A stretch of DNA of 64,000 bases from Variovorax sp. PMC12 (lineage in GTDB: Bacteria; Pseudomonadota; Gammaproteobacteria; Burkholderiales; Burkholderiaceae_C): positions 1,054,001 to 1,118,000 of the forward strand of contig NZ_CP027774.1 in assembly GCF_003019815.1 (NCBI RefSeq), in the 5' to 3' direction. The notes beneath the pieces are model-generated. The model was given only the letters and a program-made list of their open reading frames with translations. It made no database searches and had not been told where the DNA came from. The position numbers and the translations under genes are program-made. Below, piece after piece: positions 50,601-58,853 of this stretch; positions within the stretch are counted from its first letter, which is position 1; every line of letters begins with the position of its first letter.

Positions 50601-52103
50601 TCACTTCGCCTCGATGGCGACTCCTCTCTTGCGCGCCTGGAAGACGAACGAGACAACCTGCCAGGCCACGAAGACCGCGATCAGGCTCAGCAGCGTGCCG
50701 CTGATGGGGCGGGTCACGAAGGCGCCGAAGCTGCCGCGGCTCAGCAGCATCGCGCGGCGGAAGTTTTCCTCCAGCATCGGGCCGAGGATGAAGCCGAGCA
50801 TCAGCGGCGCCGCATCGAGCTCCAGGCGCATGAACATGTAGCCCATGAAGCCGAAGGCGGCCGTGATGAAGACGTCTTCCAGGTTGTTGTTCACGCTGTA
50901 GGTGCCGATGCAGCAGAAGAACAGGATCGACGGAAACAGCACGGCGTACGGGATCTTGAACACCGACAGCCAGTACCGCACCAGCGGCACGTTCAGCACG
51001 AGCAGGAAGACATTGCCGATCCACATGCTGGCGACCAGGCCCCAGAACAGGTCGGGATGGCTGCCGATCATGTTCGGCCCCGGCTGGATGCCCTTGATGA
51101 TGAAGGCGGCCAGCATCAGCGCCATCACGGCGTTCTCCGGAATGCCGATGCTCATCAGCGGAATGAAGCTCGTGCGTGCGGCGGCTTCGTCGGCAGCGGC
51201 CTGTCCGGCCACGCCTTCGATGCAGCCGGAGCCGATCTCGTGCTTGTACTTGCTGACCTTCTTGTCGATCGCGTAGGCCGCGAACTGCGCGATGGTGGGG
51301 CCGCCGCCGGGCAGGATGCCCAGGAAGGAGCCGATCACGCTGCCGCGCAGCGCGCTGGGGATGATCCGCATGAACTCGGCCCGGGTCGGGATGAGATTGA
51401 TCTTGCCGTTGAAAGGCGAGCGCTCTTCACGCGAATCGAGATTCTTCGTGATCTCGGCGATGCCGAAGCAGCCCAGCGCAATGCTCACGATGCCGACGCC
51501 GTCCACAAGGAAAGGCAGGTCCATGGTGAAGCGCTGTGCGCCGCTGTTGACGTCGGTGCCGATCGTTCCCAGCAGCACGCCGATCATGCACATGGCCAGG
51601 CCGTTGAGCAGGCTGCCCGTGGTGACGAAGCTCACGCACACGAAACCCACCAGCATCATCGCGACGTAGTCGGCGGGGCCGAACAGGAAGGCGACCTCGC
51701 CGAGCACCGGAGCCAGGAAGGTCAGCACCAGGATGGCGACCGTGCCGCCGATGAAACTGGAGAAGCCCGCGGTGAATAGCGCCAGCCCCGTCTGCCCCTT
51801 GAGCGTCATCGCGTACCCGTCGATACACGCCACGATGCTGCTGGCGTGCGGGATCTTCATCGTGATGGCACTCACGCTGTCGCCGTACTGCGCGCCGTAG
51901 TAGATGCCGGCGAGCATGATGAGCGCGCCGGTCGTGGGAATGGAGTACGTCAGCGGCAGCAGCAGGCTGATGGTCGCCAGCGGCCCGAGGCCGGGCAGCA
52001 GGCCCACCAGCGTACCCACGGTGCAGCCGATGGCGCAGAACATCAGGTTCTGCCACGTCAGGGCATGCGAAAAGCCGAATGCGAGATTGTTCAGGACTTC
52101 CAT
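50601..52103 (-). CDS. tctA: Tripartite tricarboxylate transporter large permease (first copy)
   Basis: 500-residue protein with about 11-12 helices. Family sequences: GCTVGTLVGLLPGLGPLATI near the N-terminus, AGIYYGAQYGDSVSAITMKI, GILPGGGPTIAQFAAYAIDK and LGFILGPMLEENFRRAMLLS. TctA forms the channel of tripartite carriers for citrate and related carboxylates. It follows tctB by 10 bases. No TctC receptor gene is nearby. Confidence 0.95.
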   Translation of the reverse strand: MEVLNNLAFGFSHALTWQNLMFCAIGCTVGTLVGLLPGLGPLATISLLLPLTYSIPTTGALIMLAGIYYGAQYGDSVSAITMKIPHASSIVACIDGYAMTLKGQTGLALFTAGFSSFIGGTVAILVLTFLAPVLGEVAFLFGPADYVAMMLVGFVCVSFVTTGSLLNGLAMCMIGVLLGTIGTDVNSGAQRFTMDLPFLVDGVGIVSIALGCFGIAEITKNLDSREERSPFNGKINLIPTRAEFMRIIPSALRGSVIGSFLGILPGGGPTIAQFAAYAIDKKVSKYKHEIGSGCIEGVAGQAAADEAAARTSFIPLMSIGIPENAVMALMLAAFIIKGIQPGPNMIGSHPDLFWGLVASMWIGNVFLLVLNVPLVRYWLSVFKIPYAVLFPSILFFCCIGTYSVNNNLEDVFITAAFGFMGYMFMRLELDAAPLMLGFILGPMLEENFRRAMLLSRGSFGAFVTRPISGTLLSLIAVFVAWQVVSFVFQARKRGVAIEAK

Positions 52104-52113
52104 GATCGTCGCC

Positions 52114-52536
52114 TCAGAAGAGTGGCAGGTTCAGGCCGAGGAGCTTCTGCAGCGCCAGCGCCATCACGATCAGGCCGGCCGAGACCTTGACGTTGCGCAC
52201 CCACGAGTACGAGCTGCCTGCGAACGCCGAGCAGAACACCATGAAGACGATGCCCGCGATCATGTTCAGGAAGGTGGAAATCAGCGCGAACCCGCAGAGG
52301 CTTCCGAGGATGAGCGAGATGTTCTTGAAGTTGAAGTCGAGCTTCACCGGCGCGACGAAGAACGACCGGATCACGGTCGACACGCCGATCACCAGCAGCA
52401 TCGCACTGACCATGGCCGGGAACAATCCCGGTCCTGCGCGACTCAAGTCTCCAATGGGGTAGCGAAGCGCCGTGAGGCCGAAGGCCAGCGCGATTGCCAT
52501 GAGGAAGAGTCCTCTGACAAGGTTCCTGTTTTTCAT
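52114..52536 (-). CDS. tctB: Tripartite tricarboxylate transporter small permease (first copy)
   Basis: 140-residue TctB protein with four predicted helices (GLFLMAIALAFGLTALRYPI; RAGPGLFPAMVSAMLLVIGV; ISLILGSLCGFALISTFLNM). The GLFPAMVS element after the first loop is typical. It partners the TctA encoded just downstream. A 190-base gap separates it from the second tctA. Confidence 0.9.
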   Translation of the reverse strand: MKNRNLVRGLFLMAIALAFGLTALRYPIGDLSRAGPGLFPAMVSAMLLVIGVSTVIRSFFVAPVKLDFNFKNISLILGSLCGFALISTFLNMIAGIVFMVFCSAFAGSSYSWVRNVKVSAGLIVMALALQKLLGLNLPLF

Positions 52537-52726
52537 AGTTCCCGATTTACTGGGTTGTCCAAAGTCACCGGCGCGGACAACTCCGCCCCGGCCCCGTCTC
52601 CATCCGGGTGGAACCCGGACGAACGGATGCTCTCGGGCGTACCTGAGCGTTGTCTGACGCCGCCGTAAGGGGAACTACGTATCTCTCGGTGAGCGCAAGC
52701 CCGCGCGGGCTTGCGCCGCTGCTCTT

Positions 52727-54253
52727 CTATACGGTCACGCTCCTCGCGGCGTCCAGCGTGCGCTTGGCACGCATCGCCTTGCGCACCGTGGACCAGGCTG
52801 CCCAGGCCAGCATCGCGGCGGTGCATGCCAGCAGCGAGGCACTGATGGGGCGTTCGACGAAGACCATGGCGTCACCGCGCGACAGCAGCATGGCGCGGCG
52901 CAGATGTTCCTCCAGCATCGGCCCCAGGATATAGCCCAGCAACAGCGGCGCCGGCTCGAAGCGCAGCACCATCAATGCGTAGCCCATGATGCCGAGGGCG
53001 GCCACCGCATAGATGTCGACGGCGTTGTTGTTGACGCTGTATACCCCGAGCGCCACGAACACCAGAATGGCCGGATACATCCACGCGAAGGGAATGCGAA
53101 GCAGCGCGACCCACAAGCCGATGGTCGGCAGGTTCAGCACCACCAGCATGATGTTGCCGATGGCAAAGCTCACCACCAGGCCCCAGAAGAGGTCGGGCTG
53201 CTCGGTGATCAGCATGGGCCCGGGCTGGATGCCGTGGATGATCAGCGCACCCAGCATCACGGCCATGACCGCGTCGCCGGGAATGCCCAGCGACAGCGAA
53301 GGCACGAAGGCCGTCTGCGCCGAGGCGTTGTTGGCAGATTCGGGGGCGGTGATGCCTTCGATGGCACCGTGGCCGAACCGGCTCGGGTCCTTGGCCACTT
53401 TCTTCTCGATCGCATACGACATGAACGCCGCGATCGACGGCCCCACGCCGGGCAGTGCCCCCAGCGCCGAGCCCAACGCCGAGCCGCGCACCATCGGCTT
53501 GATCGTGGCCCTGAACTCGCCCGACGTGGGCACCATCGACCTGAGCGTGACCTTCTCGGGCTTCTGGTTGGTGTCGGCCGAGTTGATGCAGCGCACCACC
53601 TCCGCGACGCCGAACAGACCCATGGCCAGCGCGATCAGGTTGATGCCGTCCATCAGTTCGGGCACGTCGAAGCTGAAGCGCGCGACACCCGAATTGACAT
53701 CGGTCCCGACCATGCCCAGCAGCAGGCCGAACACCACCATGCACAGGCCCTTGGCGGGCGATCCGGAAGTCATGGAGGAGGCTGCGACCAGGCCCAGCAC
53801 CATCATCGAGAAGAACTCGGCCGGCCCGAACTTCAGTCCGATGCCGGCGATGACCGGCGAGAAGAGCACGAGCAGGATCAGGCCCGACATCGCGCCGACC
53901 AGCGACGCGATGGTGGTCACGAACAGCGCGACACCCGCCTTGCCTTTCCTGGCCATCGGATAGCCGTCAAGGCAGGTGACCGCCGATGACGGCGTGCCCG
54001 GCAGGTTCAACAGAATGGAGGCGGTCGAGCCGCCGTACTGCGCGCCGTAGTAGACGCCGGCGAGCATGATGATCGCCGCGGTCGGCGGCATGTGATAAGT
54101 CAGCGGCAGCAGCAGCGAGATCGCGGCCAGCGCGCCGATGCCGGGCAGCACGCCGACCACGGTTCCGAGCAGGACCCCGAAGAAGCAGTAGGCGAGCGTG
54201 ATGGGTTCGGCGGCGACTTGCAGGCCGAGCCAGAGATTGCTGAGAAGGTCCAT
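52727..54253 (-). CDS. tctA: Tripartite tricarboxylate transporter large permease (second copy)
   Basis: 508-residue paralogue of the first TctA with the same landmarks: GTVVGVLPGIGALAAISLLL, AGVYYGAQYGGSTASILLNL, GALPGVGPSIAAFMSYAIEK and LGYILGPMLEEHLRRAMLLS. Sequence divergence between the two suggests different substrates or receptors, not a recent duplication. Follows the second tctB by 13 bases. Confidence 0.95.
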   Translation of the reverse strand: MDLLSNLWLGLQVAAEPITLAYCFFGVLLGTVVGVLPGIGALAAISLLLPLTYHMPPTAAIIMLAGVYYGAQYGGSTASILLNLPGTPSSAVTCLDGYPMARKGKAGVALFVTTIASLVGAMSGLILLVLFSPVIAGIGLKFGPAEFFSMMVLGLVAASSMTSGSPAKGLCMVVFGLLLGMVGTDVNSGVARFSFDVPELMDGINLIALAMGLFGVAEVVRCINSADTNQKPEKVTLRSMVPTSGEFRATIKPMVRGSALGSALGALPGVGPSIAAFMSYAIEKKVAKDPSRFGHGAIEGITAPESANNASAQTAFVPSLSLGIPGDAVMAVMLGALIIHGIQPGPMLITEQPDLFWGLVVSFAIGNIMLVVLNLPTIGLWVALLRIPFAWMYPAILVFVALGVYSVNNNAVDIYAVAALGIMGYALMVLRFEPAPLLLGYILGPMLEEHLRRAMLLSRGDAMVFVERPISASLLACTAAMLAWAAWSTVRKAMRAKRTLDAARSVTV

Positions 54254-54266
54254 GGAATGTCGAGAG

Positions 54267-54713
54267 TCAGTTGCCCCAGGGCCAGATGGGCAGGGTCATT
54301 TGCAGGGCCAGGGGAAAGATCAGCGTGGTGAGCACGGCCACCACGGCGCAGACGACCAGCCGGGTGCGCAGGCCCATGGCCGAAGGCATCAGGGCCAGCA
54401 GCGCGGCCAGCGCGGAGGCGAGCACCACGCCGACGCGCGGCAGGGTCCAGGCGAACACCAGGAGACTGGCGATGGTCCAGGCCAGGTTGCTCCACTGCAC
54501 GGCGACGGCCGCACCGCGGCGCCACCAGGCGGGCAAGGCCACCAGCAGCCCCAGCACCGCCAGTGTCCAGCCGAGCACCACGGGGAAATAGCCCGGCCCC
54601 ATGCGCGACGCGCTGCCGAAGTTGTAGGTGCTGCCGTAAAGGGCGAAGAAAAGGCCGGCGGCGACCATCGCCAGCCCCCCGATCAGGTCGTGAATGTCTC
54701 TCGTGATTTTCAT
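54267..54713 (-). CDS. tctB: Tripartite tricarboxylate transporter small permease (second copy)
   Basis: 148 residues from ATG 54713, MKITRDIHDLIGGLAMVAAG, with four helices and the pattern SASRMGPGYFPVVLGWTLAV characteristic of TctB. The frame is open to 54899 but that extension looks non-coding. Downstream of the two-component genes by 240 bases; those are plausible regulators. Confidence 0.9.
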   Translation of the reverse strand: MKITRDIHDLIGGLAMVAAGLFFALYGSTYNFGSASRMGPGYFPVVLGWTLAVLGLLVALPAWWRRGAAVAVQWSNLAWTIASLLVFAWTLPRVGVVLASALAALLALMPSAMGLRTRLVVCAVVAVLTTLIFPLALQMTLPIWPWGN

Positions 54714-54953
54714 GAAGCAGGCAATGGGTCCTCGGACCCTTGGATGGAACAGGTCGACGCGCGCAAGCGTCGGCGAAGCCCGCGCCGCGACGAGGCCGCG
54801 GCATCGGGCTGGTGGCAGCTTAGGTCGGGCTCCACGCCGGGGCGGCGGCGATTTGTATTGCAATGTGTTGGGCCGCATCCCCGACACATCGCATTGCAAG
54901 ACACTGCGCGCCCGTTGCCTTGCGGGCTGTTCCGGACGTGCCGGCCGCTGCGG

Positions 54954-56414
54954 CTACCCCGCGGTCCTGGGCAGGGTCAGCAGCGCTTCGAGGCCGCCTT
55001 CGCCGCGGTTGCGCAGCGTGATCGAGCCGTCATGCGCCAACGCAATCGAGCGTGCGATCGACAGGCCGAGCCCGGTTCCGCCCGAGGCCAGGTTGCGGGA
55101 TTCCTCCAGCCGCAAAAAGGGCTCGAAGACCTGCTCCAGCGAAGCCTCGGGAATGCCCGGACCGGCGTCCTCGATGCGGATGCGCAGTGCCTGCGCCGAA
55201 TCATCGATGCGGACATGCGCCGCGCCGCCATAGCGGATCGCGTTCTCGATCAGGTTCTGCACGCAGCGCCGAAGGCTGCTGGCGTAGGCCGGCAGCGGCT
55301 CGCGCGCGTGGCCGTGCAGCGTGACGGTCCCGCCGGTCTCCTCGAAATCCGCACGCAGGCCCGCCAGCAGGCTGTTCACGTCCACCGATCGGCGGGGCTC
55401 GTTGTGGTCCGCGCCGCGGATGTAGTCCAGCGTCGACGAGATCAGCGATTCCATGTCGCCCAGGTCCTTGCGGAACTTGTCCTGCATCTCTCCGGGCGGC
55501 AGGAACTCAGCGCGCAGCCGCAGGCGAGTGATGGGCGAGCGAAGATCGTGGGACACCGCCGCCAGGAAGCGCGTGCGTTCGCCGATGTCCTGGATCAGCC
55601 GCCGCTGCATGAGGTTGAACGTGCGGGCCGCCTGGTGCACTTCGCGCGGTCCGCCTTCGGACAGCGGCGGGCTGTGCAGGTCGCGGCCCAGCGCATCCGC
55701 CGCTTCGGCCAGCCGGCGCAACGGCCTGAGCGCCAGGCGCACCGCGACCAGCGCGATCGCGACGAACACCATGATGCGCAGCACATAGATGCGCAGCACG
55801 TAGTCGGCCACGATGCTGAAGGGCTTGGCCTCGATGCCACCCTGCGCCTCGGACGCCACGACCTCGATCCACTGCGCGGCCTGGCCCGGCAACTGCAAAG
55901 CGATGCGGAAGTGACCGACCGGTTCGCGCGCGTTCAGCAAGGTCCAGGCGTTCGCCGACCGCCCGGTGTCGTCGGCCAGTTCGGCCGACAGCAGCGTGGC
56001 GTCGACTCCGCTGCCGAGCCGGTCGCTCAGCGACTGGCTCAGGATGTCCTGCACGGCTTCCAGCGTGTTGTCGGGACGCGGCGACTGCGGCATCGGCCCG
56101 TCCCGCAATGCGAGCCTGAAGCTTTCCGAGCCCAGTTGCGCCAGGGCCTGTGGCACCGCCTCCACCGGCATCGACCGCAGGACGCGCAGGGTGTCTGCCA
56201 GCTGGATCGACACCAGGCGAATCGGCATCTCCATCGCATGGCGGTAGCGCATGTCGAACCAGACCGAACTGGTCAATGCCTGCGCGGCCAGCATGCCCAT
56301 CACGAGGATCAGCGCGAGCCTGCCTCCCAGCGATCGCGGCCACGGCAGCCAGCGCCGCCAACGCCCCTGCCCGGCCGCGTCGACGCTGCGCGCCTCAGCG
56401 CTCTTCGAGCGCAT
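54954..56414 (-). CDS. Sensor histidine kinase, TctE/EnvZ-like
   Basis: 486-residue membrane kinase. Two helices (about 30-50, RLALILVMGMLAAQALTSSV; and about 210-235, YVLRIMVFVAIALVAVRLAL) flank a periplasmic sensor domain of about 160 residues. HAMP (about 230-285) and HisKA (FLAAVSHDLRSPITRLRLRA) follow, then HATPase (NLIENAIRYGG; DAGPGIPEASLEQVFEPFLR; GTGLGLSIARSIALAHDGSI). The start overlaps the response regulator by 20 bases. Its place beside tctBA suggests carboxylate sensing as for TctE, by analogy only. Confidence 0.9.
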   Translation of the reverse strand: MRSKSAEARSVDAAGQGRWRRWLPWPRSLGGRLALILVMGMLAAQALTSSVWFDMRYRHAMEMPIRLVSIQLADTLRVLRSMPVEAVPQALAQLGSESFRLALRDGPMPQSPRPDNTLEAVQDILSQSLSDRLGSGVDATLLSAELADDTGRSANAWTLLNAREPVGHFRIALQLPGQAAQWIEVVASEAQGGIEAKPFSIVADYVLRIYVLRIMVFVAIALVAVRLALRPLRRLAEAADALGRDLHSPPLSEGGPREVHQAARTFNLMQRRLIQDIGERTRFLAAVSHDLRSPITRLRLRAEFLPPGEMQDKFRKDLGDMESLISSTLDYIRGADHNEPRRSVDVNSLLAGLRADFEETGGTVTLHGHAREPLPAYASSLRRCVQNLIENAIRYGGAAHVRIDDSAQALRIRIEDAGPGIPEASLEQVFEPFLRLEESRNLASGGTGLGLSIARSIALAHDGSITLRNRGEGGLEALLTLPRTAG

Positions 56415-57117
56415 CGACCGACATCACATAGCCCGCATGCCGCACCGTACGGATCATTCGCGGCATGCGCGCATCGTCCTGGAGGGTCACGCGCAGGCGG
56501 CTGATGCACACATCGATGGCCCGGTCGAACGGCGCGCGCTCCTTGCCGAAGGCATGCTCGATGAGGAAGTCGCGGCTCAGCGTGCGGTGCGCGTTCTGCA
56601 GCAGCAGGCGCAGCACCCGGTAGTCCGAGCCACCCAGCGACAGGACCACCTGGCTGGGCGACAGCAGTTGATGCGTGCGGGTGTCGAGCTGCCACCCATC
56701 GAAGCGCACCGTCCGGGCGCTTTCGGCCTCGCACGGGGGCGGAAAGCTGCGAAGGCGTCGCAGCACGACCTTGATGCGTGCCAACAGCTCGCGCGGGTCG
56801 AAGGGCTTGGGCAAGTAGTCGTCCGCGCCCATCTCCAGGCCGATGATGCGATCGAGCAGTGCGCCGCGTGCCGTCAGAAGAATGACAGGAGGCCCGCCTT
56901 TGGCATGCAGGTCGCGGCACAGAGACAGTCCGTCCTCGCCGGGCATCATCACGTCGAGCACCACGAGCGAAATCGACTGCTGGCCGAGCTGCCGATGCAT
57001 CTCCAGCCCGCTCGATGCGGCAGCTACCTTGTAGCCCGCGTTGCTCAGATAGTCCGACAGCAGTTGCCGGATGTCGACATCGTCGTCGACGACAAGAATT
57101 CGTTCAATCGCTTGCAT
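56395..57117 (-). CDS. OmpR-family response regulator, TctD-like
   Basis: 240 residues: receiver (1-120, ILVVDDDVDIRQLLSDYLSN; phospho-Asp in LVVLDVMMPGEDGLSL; Lys in DDYLPKPFDPREL) and OmpR winged helix (about 135-235, SLGGSDYRVLRLLLQN; IDVCISRLRVTLQDD). ATG 57117 gives a canonical N-terminus MQAIERILVVDD; the longer frame is spurious. Forms an operon with the overlapping kinase. Confidence 0.93.
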   Translation of the reverse strand: MQAIERILVVDDDVDIRQLLSDYLSNAGYKVAAASSGLEMHRQLGQQSISLVVLDVMMPGEDGLSLCRDLHAKGGPPVILLTARGALLDRIIGLEMGADDYLPKPFDPRELLARIKVVLRRLRSFPPPCEAESARTVRFDGWQLDTRTHQLLSPSQVVLSLGGSDYRVLRLLLQNAHRTLSRDFLIEHAFGKERAPFDRAIDVCISRLRVTLQDDARMPRMIRTVRHAGYVMSVDALEER

Positions 57118-57238
57118 GGACAGGGGGGACGGGCGTTGAAGCAATGGCCCTGACGACGCCGAGACCGGGTCGATGGATCGAGTGCGCTGGAAAGCGCGAC
57201 CATTTTCAACCGCGCCGCGCGGGCGGCGGCCTACGCCC

Positions 57239-57547
57239 CTATGTCTTTGAGGGCGACCGGCTTGCGTGGCTGCCGCGTCTGTGTGATTGCAGATTGGCCA
57301 GGTGCACCTGCATGCCCGTGCTTTCCTGCTGTTCATGCAGCCACTGCACCAGACGCTCGGCACGCGTGACACCGATGCCTCGCACCGGATACCACCAGGT
57401 CGTTCCGGTGTCGTTGATCCGTTGCACCAATTGCCCGAGCGTGCCGAAGCCGGCCTGCTCAAGCCGTTCGGACAACAGCGGATCGAACCACGCGGCCACG
57501 CTGTCGTGTGCCTGAGGTACGTTGTCGAGCGATTGAAGCGTGTCCAT
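57239..57547 (-). pseudogene. Orphan integrase N-terminal (DUF3701-like) domain
   Basis: 102-residue frame starting MDTLQSLDNVPQAHDSVAAW. The stretch WFDPLLSERLEQAGFGTLGQ, then LVQRINDTGTTWWYPVRGIG and ITRAERLVQWLHEQQ-like VTRAERLVQWLHEQQ match the helical N-terminal domain placed ahead of the core in a class of betaproteobacterial tyrosine recombinases. The DNA-binding core and the catalytic R-H-R-Y part are absent; after about residue 85 the sequence becomes basic and unrelated (SHRRGSHASRSPSKT). It is either a remnant of an excised integrative element or a reused stand-alone domain. Confidence 0.6.
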
Positions 57548-57860
57548 GCGATGTCCCTGCGCGATGTGTGACAGCCCCCGGAGCGCGGGTGTGATGGTTG
57601 GTGACCTGCGCGACCAGGGGATCGCATGCTTCTTTGCATGGCCCGTGCCAGACGCCGAAACGTTGATTCGCAAGGACATTTCTTGCGAGCCGCTGGGCGT
57701 GTGTCGTTGATTCAGGCAAATAGCGTGATCAATATTTGGACACATGCATGTCGAGCGAGCAGGGTTTACCAGCGTGCGCTGTGCGGGCGGCGATTGACCG
57801 GGACGGCCGTCGTGTCAAATACCCGGACATCGTCCAATTCGCCAACATCAAGGAACGAGC
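57548..57860. other. Intergenic region between the integrase remnant and the desuccinylase-family gene
   Basis: 313 bases with no supported gene. It holds the inverted repeat described at 57717-57738 and, from about 57800, the leader of the downstream gene with AAGGAACGAGC ahead of its TTG start. No attachment-site-like direct repeat could be recognised by eye. Confidence 0.4.
57717..57738. promoter_or_regulatory. CAAATA-N10-TATTTG inverted repeat
   Basis: CAAATA at 57717-57722 and TATTTG at 57733-57738 flank a 10-base centre that itself contains TGATCA. It is one of few AT-rich palindromes in this GC-rich DNA, 123 bases ahead of the desuccinylase-family start. A regulator binding site is possible. 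Confidence 0.4.
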
Positions 57861-58832
57861 TTGCCAGTGTCCACATTCGAACTTCTTCCACCTGATATTT
57901 CCGCCTGGCGCGCCGGCAACACCGGCACCGAAGGCGTCTGGCATTTCGACTCCGGCCAGGCCGGGCACCGCGTGATGATCAGCGCGCTGGTGCACGGCAA
58001 CGAGGTATGCGGCGCCTGGGCGATCAAGGGGCTGCTGGACGCGGCCGTGCGTCCGCAGCGCGGCAGCCTGACGCTGGCTTTTTGCAACCTGGAGGCCTTC
58101 GACGGTTTCGATCCGGCAGATACCGACGCCTCGCGTTTCGTGGACGAGGACCTCAACCGCCAGTGGTCCGTCGATCGCCTGGAGGCGGGCGGCACACGCG
58201 AGCGCCGCCGCGCCGCGGCTTTGCAGCCGCACGTGGCGCAGGCCGACTGGCTGCTCGACCTGCATTCGATGCACGAGCCGTCCGCACCGCTCACGCTCAC
58301 CGGCATGCAGCCGCGCAACCTCGCGCTGGCGCGGCAGTTGCGCAGCCCCGAGCACATCGTGATCGACGCGGGCCACAAGGACGGCGTGCGCATGCGCGAT
58401 TTCGGCCGCTTCGGCGCGCCCGACGCCGACCCGCTCAGCGATGCACTGGCGCTGCTGGTCGAGTGCGGTTTCCATGGGGACCCGGCCAGCCGCACCGTGG
58501 CGCAGGACCAATGCGCCCGCTTCCTGCGCGCTGCGGGCACGCTCGACGATGCGGCCATCGCGCGGGCCCTGCCCGGCTGGCTGCAGGCCGATGCGCCGCG
58601 CCAGTGGGCGCTGGACGTCACCGGGCCGGTGGTCGCGCGCGGCGATGACTTCCACTTCGCCCGCCCGTTCACCGGCCTGGAGGTGATCGCCCAGGCGGGC
58701 ACCGTGATCGGCTGGAACGAGGGCGAGCCCGTGACCACGCCGTATGACGACTGCGTGCTCGTCATGCCGTCGACCCGCCAGGCCCGGCCCGGCGTGACGG
58801 TGGTCCGGTACGCGCGCCGCAGGCCGCTTTGA
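57861..58832 (+). CDS. Succinylglutamate desuccinylase/aspartoacylase family protein
   Basis: 323-residue zinc-dependent M14-like hydrolase starting at TTG 57861 with AAGGAA 5 bases upstream. Zinc ligands are in ALVHGNEVCGAW (His and Glu, about residue 44) and WLLDLHSMHEPS (His, about 133); RFVDEDLNRQW provides the conserved Asn-Arg substrate loop; the general-base Glu is in LLVECGFHGD. A C-terminal small beta domain (about 240-323) is as in AstE/aspartoacylases. The exact amide substrate is unknown; no arginine-succinyl (ast) genes are adjacent. Followed closely by the Lhr-type helicase. Confidence 0.88.
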   Translation: MPVSTFELLPPDISAWRAGNTGTEGVWHFDSGQAGHRVMISALVHGNEVCGAWAIKGLLDAAVRPQRGSLTLAFCNLEAFDGFDPADTDASRFVDEDLNRQWSVDRLEAGGTRERRRAAALQPHVAQADWLLDLHSMHEPSAPLTLTGMQPRNLALARQLRSPEHIVIDAGHKDGVRMRDFGRFGAPDADPLSDALALLVECGFHGDPASRTVAQDQCARFLRAAGTLDDAAIARALPGWLQADAPRQWALDVTGPVVARGDDFHFARPFTGLEVIAQAGTVIGWNEGEPVTTPYDDCVLVMPSTRQARPGVTVVRYARRRPL

Positions 58833-58853
58833 GCCGGGTTGAGATCGGGCGCC

